A DNA stretch of 64,000 nucleotides from Chlamydia sp. 04-14 (GCF_036632095.1 NZ_JAPYKW010000001.1:535216-599215), one strand, 5' to 3'; shown: positions 42,138 to 51,622, numbered from the stretch's first letter. Notes: generated by a model from the letters alone, not told the origin. Program-made: numbers and translations.

Positions 42138-43445
42138 CTAAGCGTCTGTTTTTTGAGCTATAATATCCATAATATAAAGGAGGTAGATAATTCCTTCTGG
42201 TTTGAGTTCATAATTATCATCATAGAAGCAATCTACTACTAAATCGATATGCGCTCCTGTTTCGGGAAGATTGATAATATCAGCGACTTCTTGAAGTAGG
42301 AAATTATAAACGCGTGATTGTATTTCAGCTTCTGATGTTAGGAATGCGTTATGGATATATTGTATCAAGTCAACGTGAGATCTTCTGTAAGCTTGTAAAA
42401 AGCTATTCTTCAGCTCTGTGTATTTTGCTACATTTTGAGGAAGAGTTGAGGTCTGACGTAGGGTAAGAGCTGAGAGATTCTCATTCAAATGATCGGTGAT
42501 CAAGCCGAGTTCTTCACCGTACAGATGTTTTAAACCGTTGATTTGATGCCATTCTTCTTCATGAGCAACAAGTTGTTGTTGAGAGAGTAAATGTTCTTTA
42601 AACATTTGTAACCATAATAGTATCTGGTCTCTTCCTGAGTTTCGTGTATTGTAAAGATTGTTGATAGATCTGAAAGTGGTCTCTGCCCAAGTGGGTTTAC
42701 ATGTATGTGCATAGGAGGAGATTTCTTTAAGAGCTTTGCTTTTATTTTCTTGAGAAATTCTAGGATCTTCCAGAGCTAGAGTTAGATGATGCATCATGAT
42801 GGGAAATGCTTGAGCATCAGGATGAGACGGGTCTTCTTTTAATAAGGGAGTAAGATAATTCATAATAATTCCCCAACCAGAATCCCAGCAATTTAGATTG
42901 TTAATTAGTCTTGTGAGTTTTTTATAATCGCATAACTTCTTTGAGTAGGATGTCGTTGCTAATGAGTTTAAAAATGGTGAAGGTAGGGGGGCTAGACGTA
43001 AGACGTCTTGTGACATATTGATTTCAAATTCTCCAGATACTTTTTCGAGCACCTCTCTTTTTATCTCTTCAACAAATGCTTGTTGGGTTTCTGTTAAAGG
43101 TTTGAAGACTTTTTGAGTTTCTGGAAGAAGAGAGACTGTGTCTGTTTTCCTTTGATAGGGACAAGAAATTACTAGTGTGAGTAGTTTGATGGGAAGGAGT
43201 AGAACGTAAAGCACAAGAGAAATAAGAACGGAAACGAGGTATACTAGAGCGACAAGTAGATGGTCTAAACAAGATTTTGGATGTTGCAACCCTAAAGTAG
43301 AACCTATTTCTCGAAAAAGTTTGGAGAACAGGCAGCAGCAGTTAATCTGTTTTATGAGAGTAGTAATGCGTTTACAACACGAGGAAGTTGAGGAATCAGG
43401 GGATGGCGGTAGGTGAGAATTATTTGGATTAAGGGAGACGCTCAT
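42138..43445 (-). CDS. Chlamydia-specific membrane protein, shared C-terminal domain family (435 aa)
   Basis: 435 aa. A Ser/Pro N-terminus with cysteine pairs (C23-C24, C36-C38) precedes a long hydrophobic segment at about 62-94 ending LLLPIKLLTLVISC. A helical domain follows, with the family block CKPTW, then MFKEHLL, EEEWH, YGEELGL, and a C-terminal strand-helix (GIIYLLY). The same blocks occur in the 920-aa and 427-aa proteins. From memory this resembles the chlamydial families DUF1539/DUF1548. The membrane segment suggests an inclusion or envelope protein; function unknown. Confidence 0.75.
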   Translation of the reverse strand: MSVSLNPNNSHLPPSPDSSTSSCCKRITTLIKQINCCCLFSKLFREIGSTLGLQHPKSCLDHLLVALVYLVSVLISLVLYVLLLPIKLLTLVISCPYQRKTDTVSLLPETQKVFKPLTETQQAFVEEIKREVLEKVSGEFEINMSQDVLRLAPLPSPFLNSLATTSYSKKLCDYKKLTRLINNLNCWDSGWGIIMNYLTPLLKEDPSHPDAQAFPIMMHHLTLALEDPRISQENKSKALKEISSYAHTCKPTWAETTFRSINNLYNTRNSGRDQILLWLQMFKEHLLSQQQLVAHEEEWHQINGLKHLYGEELGLITDHLNENLSALTLRQTSTLPQNVAKYTELKNSFLQAYRRSHVDLIQYIHNAFLTSEAEIQSRVYNFLLQEVADIINLPETGAHIDLVVDCFYDDNYELKPEGIIYLLYIMDIIAQKTDA

Positions 43446-43803
43446 TGTTAGTGCTCTCTAAGGGTTAAATCAATTTATTATGGTGATATTTTATCATTAT
43501 AACAGTTTGATTCTAATTCATAAGTTTTTTTTATCTAGTTATTGTAATATAGTTTTTATATTAACTTTAATTATAAACTTTAAAAGTTAGTGTCGTTCTT
43601 AGCGGGGAGAGGATTCCAGAAGGGGATGGAATTATTGTAGATTTTAATTCTATATGGAAAACGTATAGAAACATCATATCAAGATCATATTTTTCTGAAA
43701 CGTGCATGCGCCTCATTTTGTGTTTAAGACAAAAGACTAGGGCGACATAATTAGGTATTATGGCGCCCTAGCATCAGTAGGAGATATGCGAGTGGTTAAA
43801 GGT
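43446..43803. other. Intergenic region between the 435-aa and 920-aa genes
   Basis: 358 bp. Carries the hairpin at 43737-43771 (end of the 920-aa gene) and presumably the promoter of the 435-aa gene. No small gene seen. Confidence 0.45.
43737..43771 (-). terminator. Hairpin after the 920-aa gene
   Basis: CTAGGGCG (43737-43744) pairs with CGCCCTAG (43764-43771), with an inner CATAAT/ATTATG stem. Read on the minus strand it is followed by TCTTTTGTC, an imperfect T run. Confidence 0.7.
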
Positions 43804-46566
43804 TTATGAGTTATAGTTTTGAGTGTCAATAACTCCTTCTTTTAAGAGTAGGTAGGTAATTACCTCTCTAGATGGTTTATAGTCGTTTTCTTCAGGGAAG
43901 AAGACTTCCATCATAATGTCCGCACGGTGTTCTTCAGGAATGCCTGCAGATGCTAAGTCAGCCAGGACAATATCTCTTAAAGATTGAATTTGATCTTCAG
44001 ATCCTCCAAGAGCTTGTTCTAGAGCAGAATCTACAATGGCATTACCGCTATCTCTGTATCTGTTTTCGAATATTCGAAGATAGTTTTGATGCTGATTTGT
44101 ATAATCTCTTCCTGCTAACATTAATGTGAATGTATCTAAAATGATACCTGCATTATCCAAACCTAACTCAGGTCCATAGTTTTGCTTAAAGGCTGTCATC
44201 ATATGCCATTCCGCTTGGCCTCTAAAGATCTCTGAGAGAAGGTGTTCTTTGAAGACTTGTAACCAAGTAAATAGAATATTTCGTGAAGCATCATTAGAAT
44301 TGAACAGTGTTTGCAATTCTTGACCTGCAACCCTCACCCATGTAGGAGGACATCTATTTGCATAGGAGGACACGTTATTGACAATCGATAATTTTCTATC
44401 ATTTGGTATGGCCGGGTTATTTAGGAGTTTAAGAAGCTGGAACATAGTTGCTCGTGCAAGAGCTTGCGCTTCTGCAGAAGATACAGAATCGGATCCTGCA
44501 TTTGATAAACGTCGTAGGATTTCTTCCCATCGGTTGCGTGTAGTTCTATTCGGTGTGATTTCTGCAATACGATTTTCCAATGGAACACGGATGGGTCCCC
44601 AGTTATCAGGAACATCTCTCATCAACGATTCTAAATATTCATCGTTGGCAGGAGCCAGGTGGATATTATCCATATTGATGAATACAGGACGAGATAAGTT
44701 GTTTCTTAATAGTTGTATATAGCCCTCTACCTCTTGAGCGGTTGCTTGAGGATTAAGTGGAGGCAGAATTTGACTAGGCGATATCCCTCCTCCAGCTGCA
44801 CCCGCACCTAGAGAATCTTCAGTTGCAGTAATTGTCTCTGGATCAAGGCTGTTTTGTAGTGCTAATTCTTGTTGCATTGCCGCTAACCACATAGCTGGAG
44901 AATCGTTGTGATAAGAAGCTATGTATTTTAAGAGCTCTTCTTTTCTCTCTCGAGAGATGTTGGTATTCCTCAAGATAGAGTTAATTTTGAACAGACATCC
45001 ACGAGCAAGATCTTGTACTTCCTGATCCTCAACCTCTGGATTGGTTTTGTTAGATATTACATCTAACATTGTGAACCATTCTCTACGTAAGGTTAAACTT
45101 CGAGTTGCCTTATTGATGTTGTTTCGTAATCTATTTAAGAAAGTCCAACGTCTTGGTGAATTTTCTATAATATTGCGGATAAACTCATTATTTGTTCTTG
45201 CGTATTCTTCCGGAGAAACATCTCCGAATCTTTCTCGGGATTCTTCTATAGAAATAGGTTCATAATCGGGTTCGGGAGGAGGCGGTGGAACAAACATCTC
45301 TAGAGGTAACTGAAGTAGGTCAAAATTTTCTACCTCTATTCCAGCTAACGAAGCGAGTAGGTTGATATGTTGGTTGTAGTATTCAGGAGATAGTTCGGGG
45401 AAGTTATTTTGTAGGAATATATATCTAGGATCATTTGGAGACATTAATTCTTCTGCAGTAGGAGGGGGAGGTGCGATTTCTTGTTGCGGAGAAAGAGCTC
45501 TTGGCTCGTCGGATAGATCTAACGATGTGGGTCGTGCAGGTTGTCCAGCAACTAAATCAGGGAAAGCAAGAAGAGCAGGAAGATTGAGGATATCTTCATC
45601 GCTTTCTCCCACAGTAATCCCTTGAAGGCGTATATTCACACGAGCGCTTTGAATAAGCATTCTATGATCCGCATTTGGATAAACCCTACTTAAAAAATCT
45701 CGAGTAGTTAAGTTTTGATCGACTTCTTGTTCAGTAGAAACGGCAGCTGCAGATGTATCAACCATTAGGGATGCCGGCTGACTTGATTCGTCTCGTTGTT
45801 GAGGAACTTCTTGATCTCCTGGTAGAGAGAGAATGGAAGCCGGCTGAGATGGGATTGAGGGTTGAGGGGATCTAACCGGAGGCGGAGCCTCTTCTGCGAA
45901 AAACATTGAGGCGGGAAGATCAAGTATATCTACTCCCTGAGGTAGATCCTCAGCTTGTAGGAAAGTAGCACCTAAATTTTCTAGAGTAATAGCGGATAAG
46001 TCTCTTTCAGGAAAGTTTACTTGAAGATACTCTCTAAGTGTAATTTCTTGAGGAGATACTCCAATCGATTGAATTGAGGGTTGGCTGGATATGCTGACTT
46101 GGTCTACAGAGGGACGACGTGCTGGAGGAATGGGTACGAAAGATTCTGGAGCAAATCTGCTTGAATCTAATCCTACAGAAATACCGGAATCGGATCCCCG
46201 TCTACTTGGCGGAGGTGTTTGAGGAGGCGATTGAGGTATTACACGGATTTCTTCTCCTCTTACGGAAGGTCTAGAGACGCAAGGGCAGCAGCTTAATCCT
46301 AGTAGGATTAACTTTATCGGAAGAAGAAGAATGCAGAGGAGAACTGTGATAATGGCGGATAAAACAAAGGTAAAAATCCATCCCGCACCGGAACGAAATT
46401 CTGGATTTAAAGAAAGACAGGACCCAAGTTTAGTGCTTAATGCGTTGAATATGGATCTAAAAGAAATTTTTTGATTTGCAGTTTTTATAAAAGAAGTTTC
46501 GTGTAGTGCAGAAGCAGGTGGTGGGGGTGCAAAAGCAGCACGAAAATTATTGTGTTCTAACGACAT
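43804..46566 (-). CDS. Large chlamydial membrane protein with repeated modules (920 aa)
   Basis: 920 aa. A hydrophobic segment at about 62-92 (ending LLLPIKLILLGLSCC) is followed by a long Pro/Ser-rich region (about 95-440) with three degenerate repeats of about 50 residues starting near 175, 286 and 380. Each has an FP or YP element followed by I-x-x-L-P and a Met/Leu-Phe or Ala-Phe end (ILDLPASMFF, ILNLPALLAF, LLQLPLEMFV). A helical domain near 495-568 is repeated at 680-751: AR...F...N...RK...SY.N..P..W...QEL aligns without gaps. The C-terminus has the family blocks CPPTW, VFKEHLL, AEWH, YGPELGL. Function unknown. Confidence 0.75.
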   Translation of the reverse strand: MSLEHNNFRAAFAPPPPASALHETSFIKTANQKISFRSIFNALSTKLGSCLSLNPEFRSGAGWIFTFVLSAIITVLLCILLLPIKLILLGLSCCPCVSRPSVRGEEIRVIPQSPPQTPPPSRRGSDSGISVGLDSSRFAPESFVPIPPARRPSVDQVSISSQPSIQSIGVSPQEITLREYLQVNFPERDLSAITLENLGATFLQAEDLPQGVDILDLPASMFFAEEAPPPVRSPQPSIPSQPASILSLPGDQEVPQQRDESSQPASLMVDTSAAAVSTEQEVDQNLTTRDFLSRVYPNADHRMLIQSARVNIRLQGITVGESDEDILNLPALLAFPDLVAGQPARPTSLDLSDEPRALSPQQEIAPPPPTAEELMSPNDPRYIFLQNNFPELSPEYYNQHINLLASLAGIEVENFDLLQLPLEMFVPPPPPEPDYEPISIEESRERFGDVSPEEYARTNNEFIRNIIENSPRRWTFLNRLRNNINKATRSLTLRREWFTMLDVISNKTNPEVEDQEVQDLARGCLFKINSILRNTNISRERKEELLKYIASYHNDSPAMWLAAMQQELALQNSLDPETITATEDSLGAGAAGGGISPSQILPPLNPQATAQEVEGYIQLLRNNLSRPVFINMDNIHLAPANDEYLESLMRDVPDNWGPIRVPLENRIAEITPNRTTRNRWEEILRRLSNAGSDSVSSAEAQALARATMFQLLKLLNNPAIPNDRKLSIVNNVSSYANRCPPTWVRVAGQELQTLFNSNDASRNILFTWLQVFKEHLLSEIFRGQAEWHMMTAFKQNYGPELGLDNAGIILDTFTLMLAGRDYTNQHQNYLRIFENRYRDSGNAIVDSALEQALGGSEDQIQSLRDIVLADLASAGIPEEHRADIMMEVFFPEENDYKPSREVITYLLLKEGVIDTQNYNS

Positions 46567-46769
46567 AAAAATTTACCTAAATGAAAAATATGCCAAAAAT
46601 TCTCCCTAAAAGGGTCGTTTTCGTACCTTTTAAAAAAAAGGCTAAAGGAGTTTAAAAGAACACAGGATTATTTGCAACTTTTTTATTTTCATATAGTTGC
46701 TATTAAAAGCTTTTACCCACAGGTTTTTTGCATAGATTATAAAAACTTCTTTACAAACTTATTAAGTGT

Positions 46770-48053
46770 TTAAAGAAAAAAAACTTGAATTCTTCGTGTT
46801 ATTTTTTCGATGGTTGTTTGTGCCTCGGTAGTTAAAATTCCTTGCTGGAGGAGAATAAAGGCAACCCCCCTAGTATTTAATTGAAATTGTTCATCATAAA
46901 ACAAAGAAGATAGGACCGAAGTGATTTCATTTTCTGGAACCTCTAATTTTCTCATAGTTTCACATAAATATCCTGACAGGGAATTCTTCAGTTCCTGAGA
47001 AGAATCAGAGATTTGATAACGAATATATTCGATGAGGTTCTTTACAGAAGCTCTGTAGTTAGAAAGAAATCGTTTATAAACACGATTATAGAGAGCTTGT
47101 TTTTTTAGGATTAAGTAACCGGTGAATTGAATACGCACCAGAGAATCCATATTTAAACCTAAAGAACGTCCGTGATAATGCTTGAAACTTGATATGTGAT
47201 GCCACTCTTCAGAAGCTCGATTAGCAATGGATTGCAAAAGGTTTTCTTTGAACATCTGTACGCAAAGTAGTACGTAGTTAATGCTCGTGTCTTGTTTGTT
47301 GTAGATGGCAGATAATTCTCTGAATATGACTTCGATCCAAGTAGGGGGGCAGGCGTTTGCGTAGGTTCCGATATAGTGTAGAAGTTGTTGTTTTTTCTCT
47401 TTGACGATGGTCGGGTCTTGCAATGCTGTTGTTAGTTTCTGCAAGACTGTGTGGTATAGCGATCCCTCATATGACATTTCTTGTTTGGAAGAAGCGTCCT
47501 GATTCTTAAGGCGTTTGGCATAGGCATAATTAAGTATTTTTTTCCATGGTTCGGGTAGAGTAGAGCATAATGAGTATATCTCATTTTCTAGATTGTATAA
47601 TTCCCAGGGATCAGTTTCTGGAACTAAGAAGGATTGTAGGAAAGGAGAAGATTCTGGAATGACGCTGAGATTATTGGAATCAATGTAGAGTTGTTGATTC
47701 GTTATATCCTGAATTTTGCGTACGAAGGTTTTTAAAGGAGATAATGTAGTTATTTCAGGATCTTTTAAACATAAGCTGATTGCTAGAATGGCGAGTTTTA
47801 CAGGATAGAGAAACAGTAAGAGAATAGCGCTAACAATTGCTGCTAGGATCGAAATAAAAAGAGTTTTGCAAGGTTCTTGGGTATTAGTGTTTTTTGAGTT
47901 CTTCAATAAGTTAGTTTTTATAAACGTGTAGAGAACATGAATATGAATTCTTTCTGCGTATGCTTGTAGAGTTTGTTTTAAAGATTTTTGAGGAATGACA
48001 TTTATCGAGTAAATAGGGAAACCATTAGGAAGAATATTTGTCATAGAGTGCAT
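46770..48053 (-). CDS. Chlamydia-specific membrane protein, same C-terminal family (427 aa)
   Basis: 427 aa from 48053; the second ATG at 48044 is more likely, since a GAG lies 9 bases before it. A hydrophobic segment at about 64-95 ends FLYPVKLAILAISLC, matching the sibling proteins. The C-terminal domain keeps CPPTW, ELSAIYN, MFKENLL, EEWHH and the LGL block. Divergent from the Inc cluster. Probably exported to a membrane; role unknown. Confidence 0.75.
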   Translation of the reverse strand: MHSMTNILPNGFPIYSINVIPQKSLKQTLQAYAERIHIHVLYTFIKTNLLKNSKNTNTQEPCKTLFISILAAIVSAILLLFLYPVKLAILAISLCLKDPEITTLSPLKTFVRKIQDITNQQLYIDSNNLSVIPESSPFLQSFLVPETDPWELYNLENEIYSLCSTLPEPWKKILNYAYAKRLKNQDASSKQEMSYEGSLYHTVLQKLTTALQDPTIVKEKKQQLLHYIGTYANACPPTWIEVIFRELSAIYNKQDTSINYVLLCVQMFKENLLQSIANRASEEWHHISSFKHYHGRSLGLNMDSLVRIQFTGYLILKKQALYNRVYKRFLSNYRASVKNLIEYIRYQISDSSQELKNSLSGYLCETMRKLEVPENEITSVLSSLFYDEQFQLNTRGVAFILLQQGILTTEAQTTIEKITRRIQVFFL

Positions 48054-48604
48054 CTCAGTCTAAAAAATTAATTAATCACTAAATGCTGTTTGATACGCGC
48101 ATGTTAGGAATAGACCTGCGTTTCTACAAATCTTGGTTCAAGGTTATTGATATAAATAAAGCTTCTGAGATGTCGTGTTTAACTGCGCTTGCCTGAATTT
48201 AGGAAAAAGCGTCTATGCGGTGCATGGTATAGATAGCGGATTCTTATAAATCATAAAGAAGATAATTCTAATCAAAAGATAGTCTTAATGACAAATGCTG
48301 AAAATAAAAGAAGCATAGGAGGAGTAGAGAGATCTCTTAAATCTAAAAGAGATAATTGCTCACAAAGTATCTCTAAGGATCTTTTTTTTGCTTAGCTTAT
48401 ATTTGTGTGTATCGATCCAAAGTAGGAATTTTTTCCCTTCGAGTAATTTTTTTGATAGTTTCTATTTTTTCTTTTTTTTTGATTTTAAATGGTTTAGGTT
48501 AAATTAATCTAATAATTAAATATACACTTCTTAATAAGATCTTGAAATAAAACAGAATAGAAAATACTATATTTCAGCCGTTTATAATTTGGATTGATTT
48601 TCTT
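48054..48604. other. 551-bp divergent region at the start of the Inc cluster
   Basis: Very AT-rich with T6 and T9 runs (48465-48470, 48472-48480). Contains a plausible promoter for the 495-aa gene at 48542-48570. No credible small gene. It marks the strand switch between the two accessory families. Confidence 0.5.
48542..48570 (+). promoter_or_regulatory. Promoter for the first Inc-like gene
   Basis: TTGAAA (48542-48547), 17-bp spacer, TACTAT (48565-48570), which fits a housekeeping pair. 34 bp before the ATG. Confidence 0.55.
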
Positions 48605-50092
48605 ATGAAGTGTGCTTCTCCTTGTTTCTATTTGAAATTGGAGAACTCTGATGATCGTTGTTGTAATTTTCTTGATTCTCGAGTTCGTTTAATCGCTACT
48701 ATTGTATCAATAATAGCGAGTTTGTTGATTGTTGCTGGAGCTATAGCTACAATAGTGCTTTTTGGATCACAGTTAGGTCTGTTATACTCCACCATAATTA
48801 TTGGTGTATCTGTAGCAATTGGGGTTTTGCTTTTCAGTGCGAGTTTTAGATGTTTCACTTGCTGTGCTTTAATACCTCGATCCCCACATATCTCGGAAAA
48901 TACTCCACGTTCTTATGTTCATGATTCGGAAACCTCTCAAATATCTTCAACACCTTATGAAAATAGAGAGAGAGTAGAGCAGCATCTTCAAGATGTGCTT
49001 TCGGAATATGATCAAGCACATACTGCGTATCAAGATCTTATAAGTCAAAGAGAGCGGTCAATTACTCGTCTGCGTACTGCTAGAGAAGCGTACGATAATG
49101 CTAATGCAGATTATCAGAGATTTGCAGATCAGTATGCAAATGTAGAAGATCTTACAAGTATAAGTCAGAGATCTCAAGAGTGTTTTACTACATTAAGAGA
49201 AAAGTGCTTGGAATATGTTGAATCTGCATATGCCCATGAGGGGATTCTTGAGCAAATTAGTGCCATGCATGATCTTTTAGATTTTCAGAAGGTAGCCTCT
49301 GCTTATGAGCAGGTGAATACTTTATTAAGAGAAAGAGAGGAAAACTCTCAAGAACGTATTTGTGCTTTAGAAAACCAACTAACTTTGCGTAATAGAGACC
49401 TTGAAGAGCTCTCTAAAATGGAAAGTGAATTGCAAAGTTCAATACGAGAACTACAGAAAACACATGAAGCAAATCAGGGAACTATACGGGCTTTACAAAT
49501 ACGTCTGGAAGAAGTGAGTAAAAGTAAAGGCGTTCTTGATAACGCTCCATTTTTAGAAGTGGGCGGTGAATTTGGCACGCATGTCAGGCAAACATTATCA
49601 ACACATGAATTAAGTCAAGATCAAGGTCTTCAAGAGGAAAATCGTAGACTCAAGCTCACACTAGGCCTCTATCATAAGATGTTTGAAGATATAGAGACCC
49701 GTTTAGGGCCTCAATATTATCAGAGTCGCATAGCGTGCTCTGATAGTGAAGGTCTTTTAAGACAGTTTCTGGGGAACCCCGATCAGTATACTAGGGAGCA
49801 AGTTGATACTATCCTATCTCAGTATTTTGAAGATGCGATAGGGAATCAGCAAAGAGAAGTTTCTAGTTTAAGAGATTGGATTGCTGTACAAAGTAACGAG
49901 ATTCATAACCTGAGGGCGCAAATTGTAGAGATCTCACAGAGAAATACAGGAACGCATAGAGACCTGAATACGACGAGCCTAGATATTCTTGATATGACAT
50001 TAGAGGAAGATGTAGTTCACAACATAGTAACAGCTGATGATGATGAATTTATAGATGCATTTGAAAATCCTCCGCATTCTAGTGAGCGATAG
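48605..50092 (+). CDS. Inc-like protein 1 with C-terminal FFAT-type motif
   Basis: 495 aa. Two helices at about 28-53 and 58-80 with the short turn FGSQLGLLY form the bilobed hydrophobic domain of inclusion membrane proteins. Cys83, Cys86 and Cys87 follow directly. Residues about 110-450 are largely coiled coil facing, by the Inc model, the host cytosol. The acidic tail holds ADDDEFIDAFE at residues 477-487, matching the FFAT core E-F-x-D-A-x-E with an acidic lead. Such motifs bind ER VAP proteins; IncV of C. trachomatis does so. No classical signal peptide, as expected for a type III substrate. First gene of the cluster; membership in the family is sure, the partner is inferred. Confidence 0.8.
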   Translation: MKCASPCFYLKLENSDDRCCNFLDSRVRLIATIVSIIASLLIVAGAIATIVLFGSQLGLLYSTIIIGVSVAIGVLLFSASFRCFTCCALIPRSPHISENTPRSYVHDSETSQISSTPYENRERVEQHLQDVLSEYDQAHTAYQDLISQRERSITRLRTAREAYDNANADYQRFADQYANVEDLTSISQRSQECFTTLREKCLEYVESAYAHEGILEQISAMHDLLDFQKVASAYEQVNTLLREREENSQERICALENQLTLRNRDLEELSKMESELQSSIRELQKTHEANQGTIRALQIRLEEVSKSKGVLDNAPFLEVGGEFGTHVRQTLSTHELSQDQGLQEENRRLKLTLGLYHKMFEDIETRLGPQYYQSRIACSDSEGLLRQFLGNPDQYTREQVDTILSQYFEDAIGNQQREVSSLRDWIAVQSNEIHNLRAQIVEISQRNTGTHRDLNTTSLDILDMTLEEDVVHNIVTADDDEFIDAFENPPHSSER

Positions 50093-50404
50093 TTTCATGT
50101 TTTACAATTTAAACAAATAATTAAGGAGAAATTAGTACTTATCATAAGCGAGCGTGTCAGAGTTTAGCAAAACACAGCTATTTCAATTTTTAAATGGTGT
50201 TTTTTTTAAGGTCTACACAGGGGGATGAATTCTCGATGATGAATACTCAAATGCACTGAATAAGAATGGATTTATGACCTATAGATGTTCGTGGGTTTCA
50301 TTTTTTGATCTTCAGTGTAGTTATTCTTCTCCAACGCTTGACATTATCCATATTTTACACCGACGAGCGTATGCAAGTTATCTATTTTATTATGGGTTTT
50401 CTTT
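50093..50404. other. Intergenic region after Inc-like 1
   Basis: 312 bp. TTGACA at 50338-50343 is a strong -35 but no matching -10 is clear. No gene seen. Confidence 0.4.
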
Positions 50405-51439
50405 ATGAAATGTATGCAGACGAACTTGTCTTCTAGATCAGAGGGACAAGCTGTATCTACAAATGTAGACCGAACATATTCTCATACTGCTATCAATGCT
50501 CTTGCGATAGTGTCGGGAATTTTAATTATTGCTTCTAGCATCGCAGGATGTGTATTTCTAGGTGCAGATTTAGGGTTGTTAAGCGCTATTCTCCTAGGTT
50601 TTACAATTATTTCTGGACTGATACTTATTGCGATTGGAACATACTTTTGTTGTCAGGGAGCTGCTTATGAGCAGGTTGTCTCTAAGAGAGTTTTAGTAGA
50701 ACAGGCCAGGGTTGTTGAATTAACAGCACAGCTAGCCAGAGTACAGGAAGAATTGATTGCTTTGCGTTCTCGACAGTTAGAGACTCAAGAAAGATTAGAG
50801 CAACCCCAAGGAGATTCGCTATCTCAGGAGCAACAAAGGCTTCTGCAAGAAAGAAACGAGCGTATAGTACACTTAGAAAGTGTAATTCAGGGACTAAGAA
50901 AAGAGCATGCCGAGCTTTTAGAAGAGAAGGACAAAGAATGTTACTCAGAAATAGTAAGGCAAACATCTCTACGTAATCAACTTGAGAATACCCACCAAAA
51001 AAAAATGGAGTCCAAGGAAAAATCTGTCCGAGAACGTCTGCAATTTTTAGAAAATGAGATTGCTGAACAAATGGTATCGCATGCCGATGAATTGAGAACG
51101 CTCCGACAAACTCTATCACAAAATCAAGAGCAATTTAATCAAGAGCTACAGGAGAAAGAGCAGCTGATTTCTGATTTGCAGAGTTCTCTAAGTCAACAAC
51201 ATGATGTAGATCTTGATCAAATTCATGAGCTAGAGGCTTTAGTAAGAGAAAAAGAAGAAAGTGTAGCGGCCTTACAGTGTGATTTAGACCGCTATAGGGA
51301 TTTAGAATTAGACAACGCCATAACTTCTCTTCCCAGTGCTTTAGTTCGTATCCGACAGCAAGAAGAACGCATTGCTTTGTTAGAAACTATAAATTTACAA
51401 CTGACCCCAAGAACACGTAACCGATCATCGAGTATATAG
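50405..51439 (+). CDS. Inc-like protein 2 with IncG-like C-terminus
   Basis: 344 aa. Starts MKC like its neighbours. Helices at about 30-52 and 57-80 with the turn FLGADLGLL; Cys82-Cys83 follow. Residues about 90-320 are coiled coil rich in Glu and Gln. It ends R-N-R-S-S-S-I, so RSxS sits one residue from the C-terminus, the layout described for IncG, which binds host 14-3-3 after phosphorylation. An A9 run inside the gene (50997-51005) is a potential slippage point. Host partner is inference only. Confidence 0.78.
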   Translation: MKCMQTNLSSRSEGQAVSTNVDRTYSHTAINALAIVSGILIIASSIAGCVFLGADLGLLSAILLGFTIISGLILIAIGTYFCCQGAAYEQVVSKRVLVEQARVVELTAQLARVQEELIALRSRQLETQERLEQPQGDSLSQEQQRLLQERNERIVHLESVIQGLRKEHAELLEEKDKECYSEIVRQTSLRNQLENTHQKKMESKEKSVRERLQFLENEIAEQMVSHADELRTLRQTLSQNQEQFNQELQEKEQLISDLQSSLSQQHDVDLDQIHELEALVREKEESVAALQCDLDRYRDLELDNAITSLPSALVRIRQQEERIALLETINLQLTPRTRNRSSSI

Positions 51440-51462
51440 ACAATTATCACTATGTTCTAAAT

Positions 51463-51488
51463 AGGCTTCACATTTTGTTGTGAAGCCT
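51463..51488 (+). terminator. Hairpin after Inc-like 2
   Basis: AGGCTTCACA pairs with TGTGAAGCCT around TTTTGT. Only a weak T-rich stretch follows, so it is not a textbook terminator. Confidence 0.6.
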
Positions 51489-51622
51489 GTCCTATTTCGC
51501 GCCTATTTAATTTTAATTACGAAGAACTTTTAAAAGTCTTCTTTATCTGAATAAGAGATCTAAAAATAGCAAAATTAGAAGATCTTAGTTTTTAAATCGT
51601 CGTTATTGTTTGTGAGATAATT

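Noticed and set aside
42981..42996. G6 run in the 435-aa gene as a phase-variation tract
   Set aside because: Six is too short to expect frequent slippage; similar G6/C6 runs occur in the 427-aa gene (47343-47350, 46865-46870).
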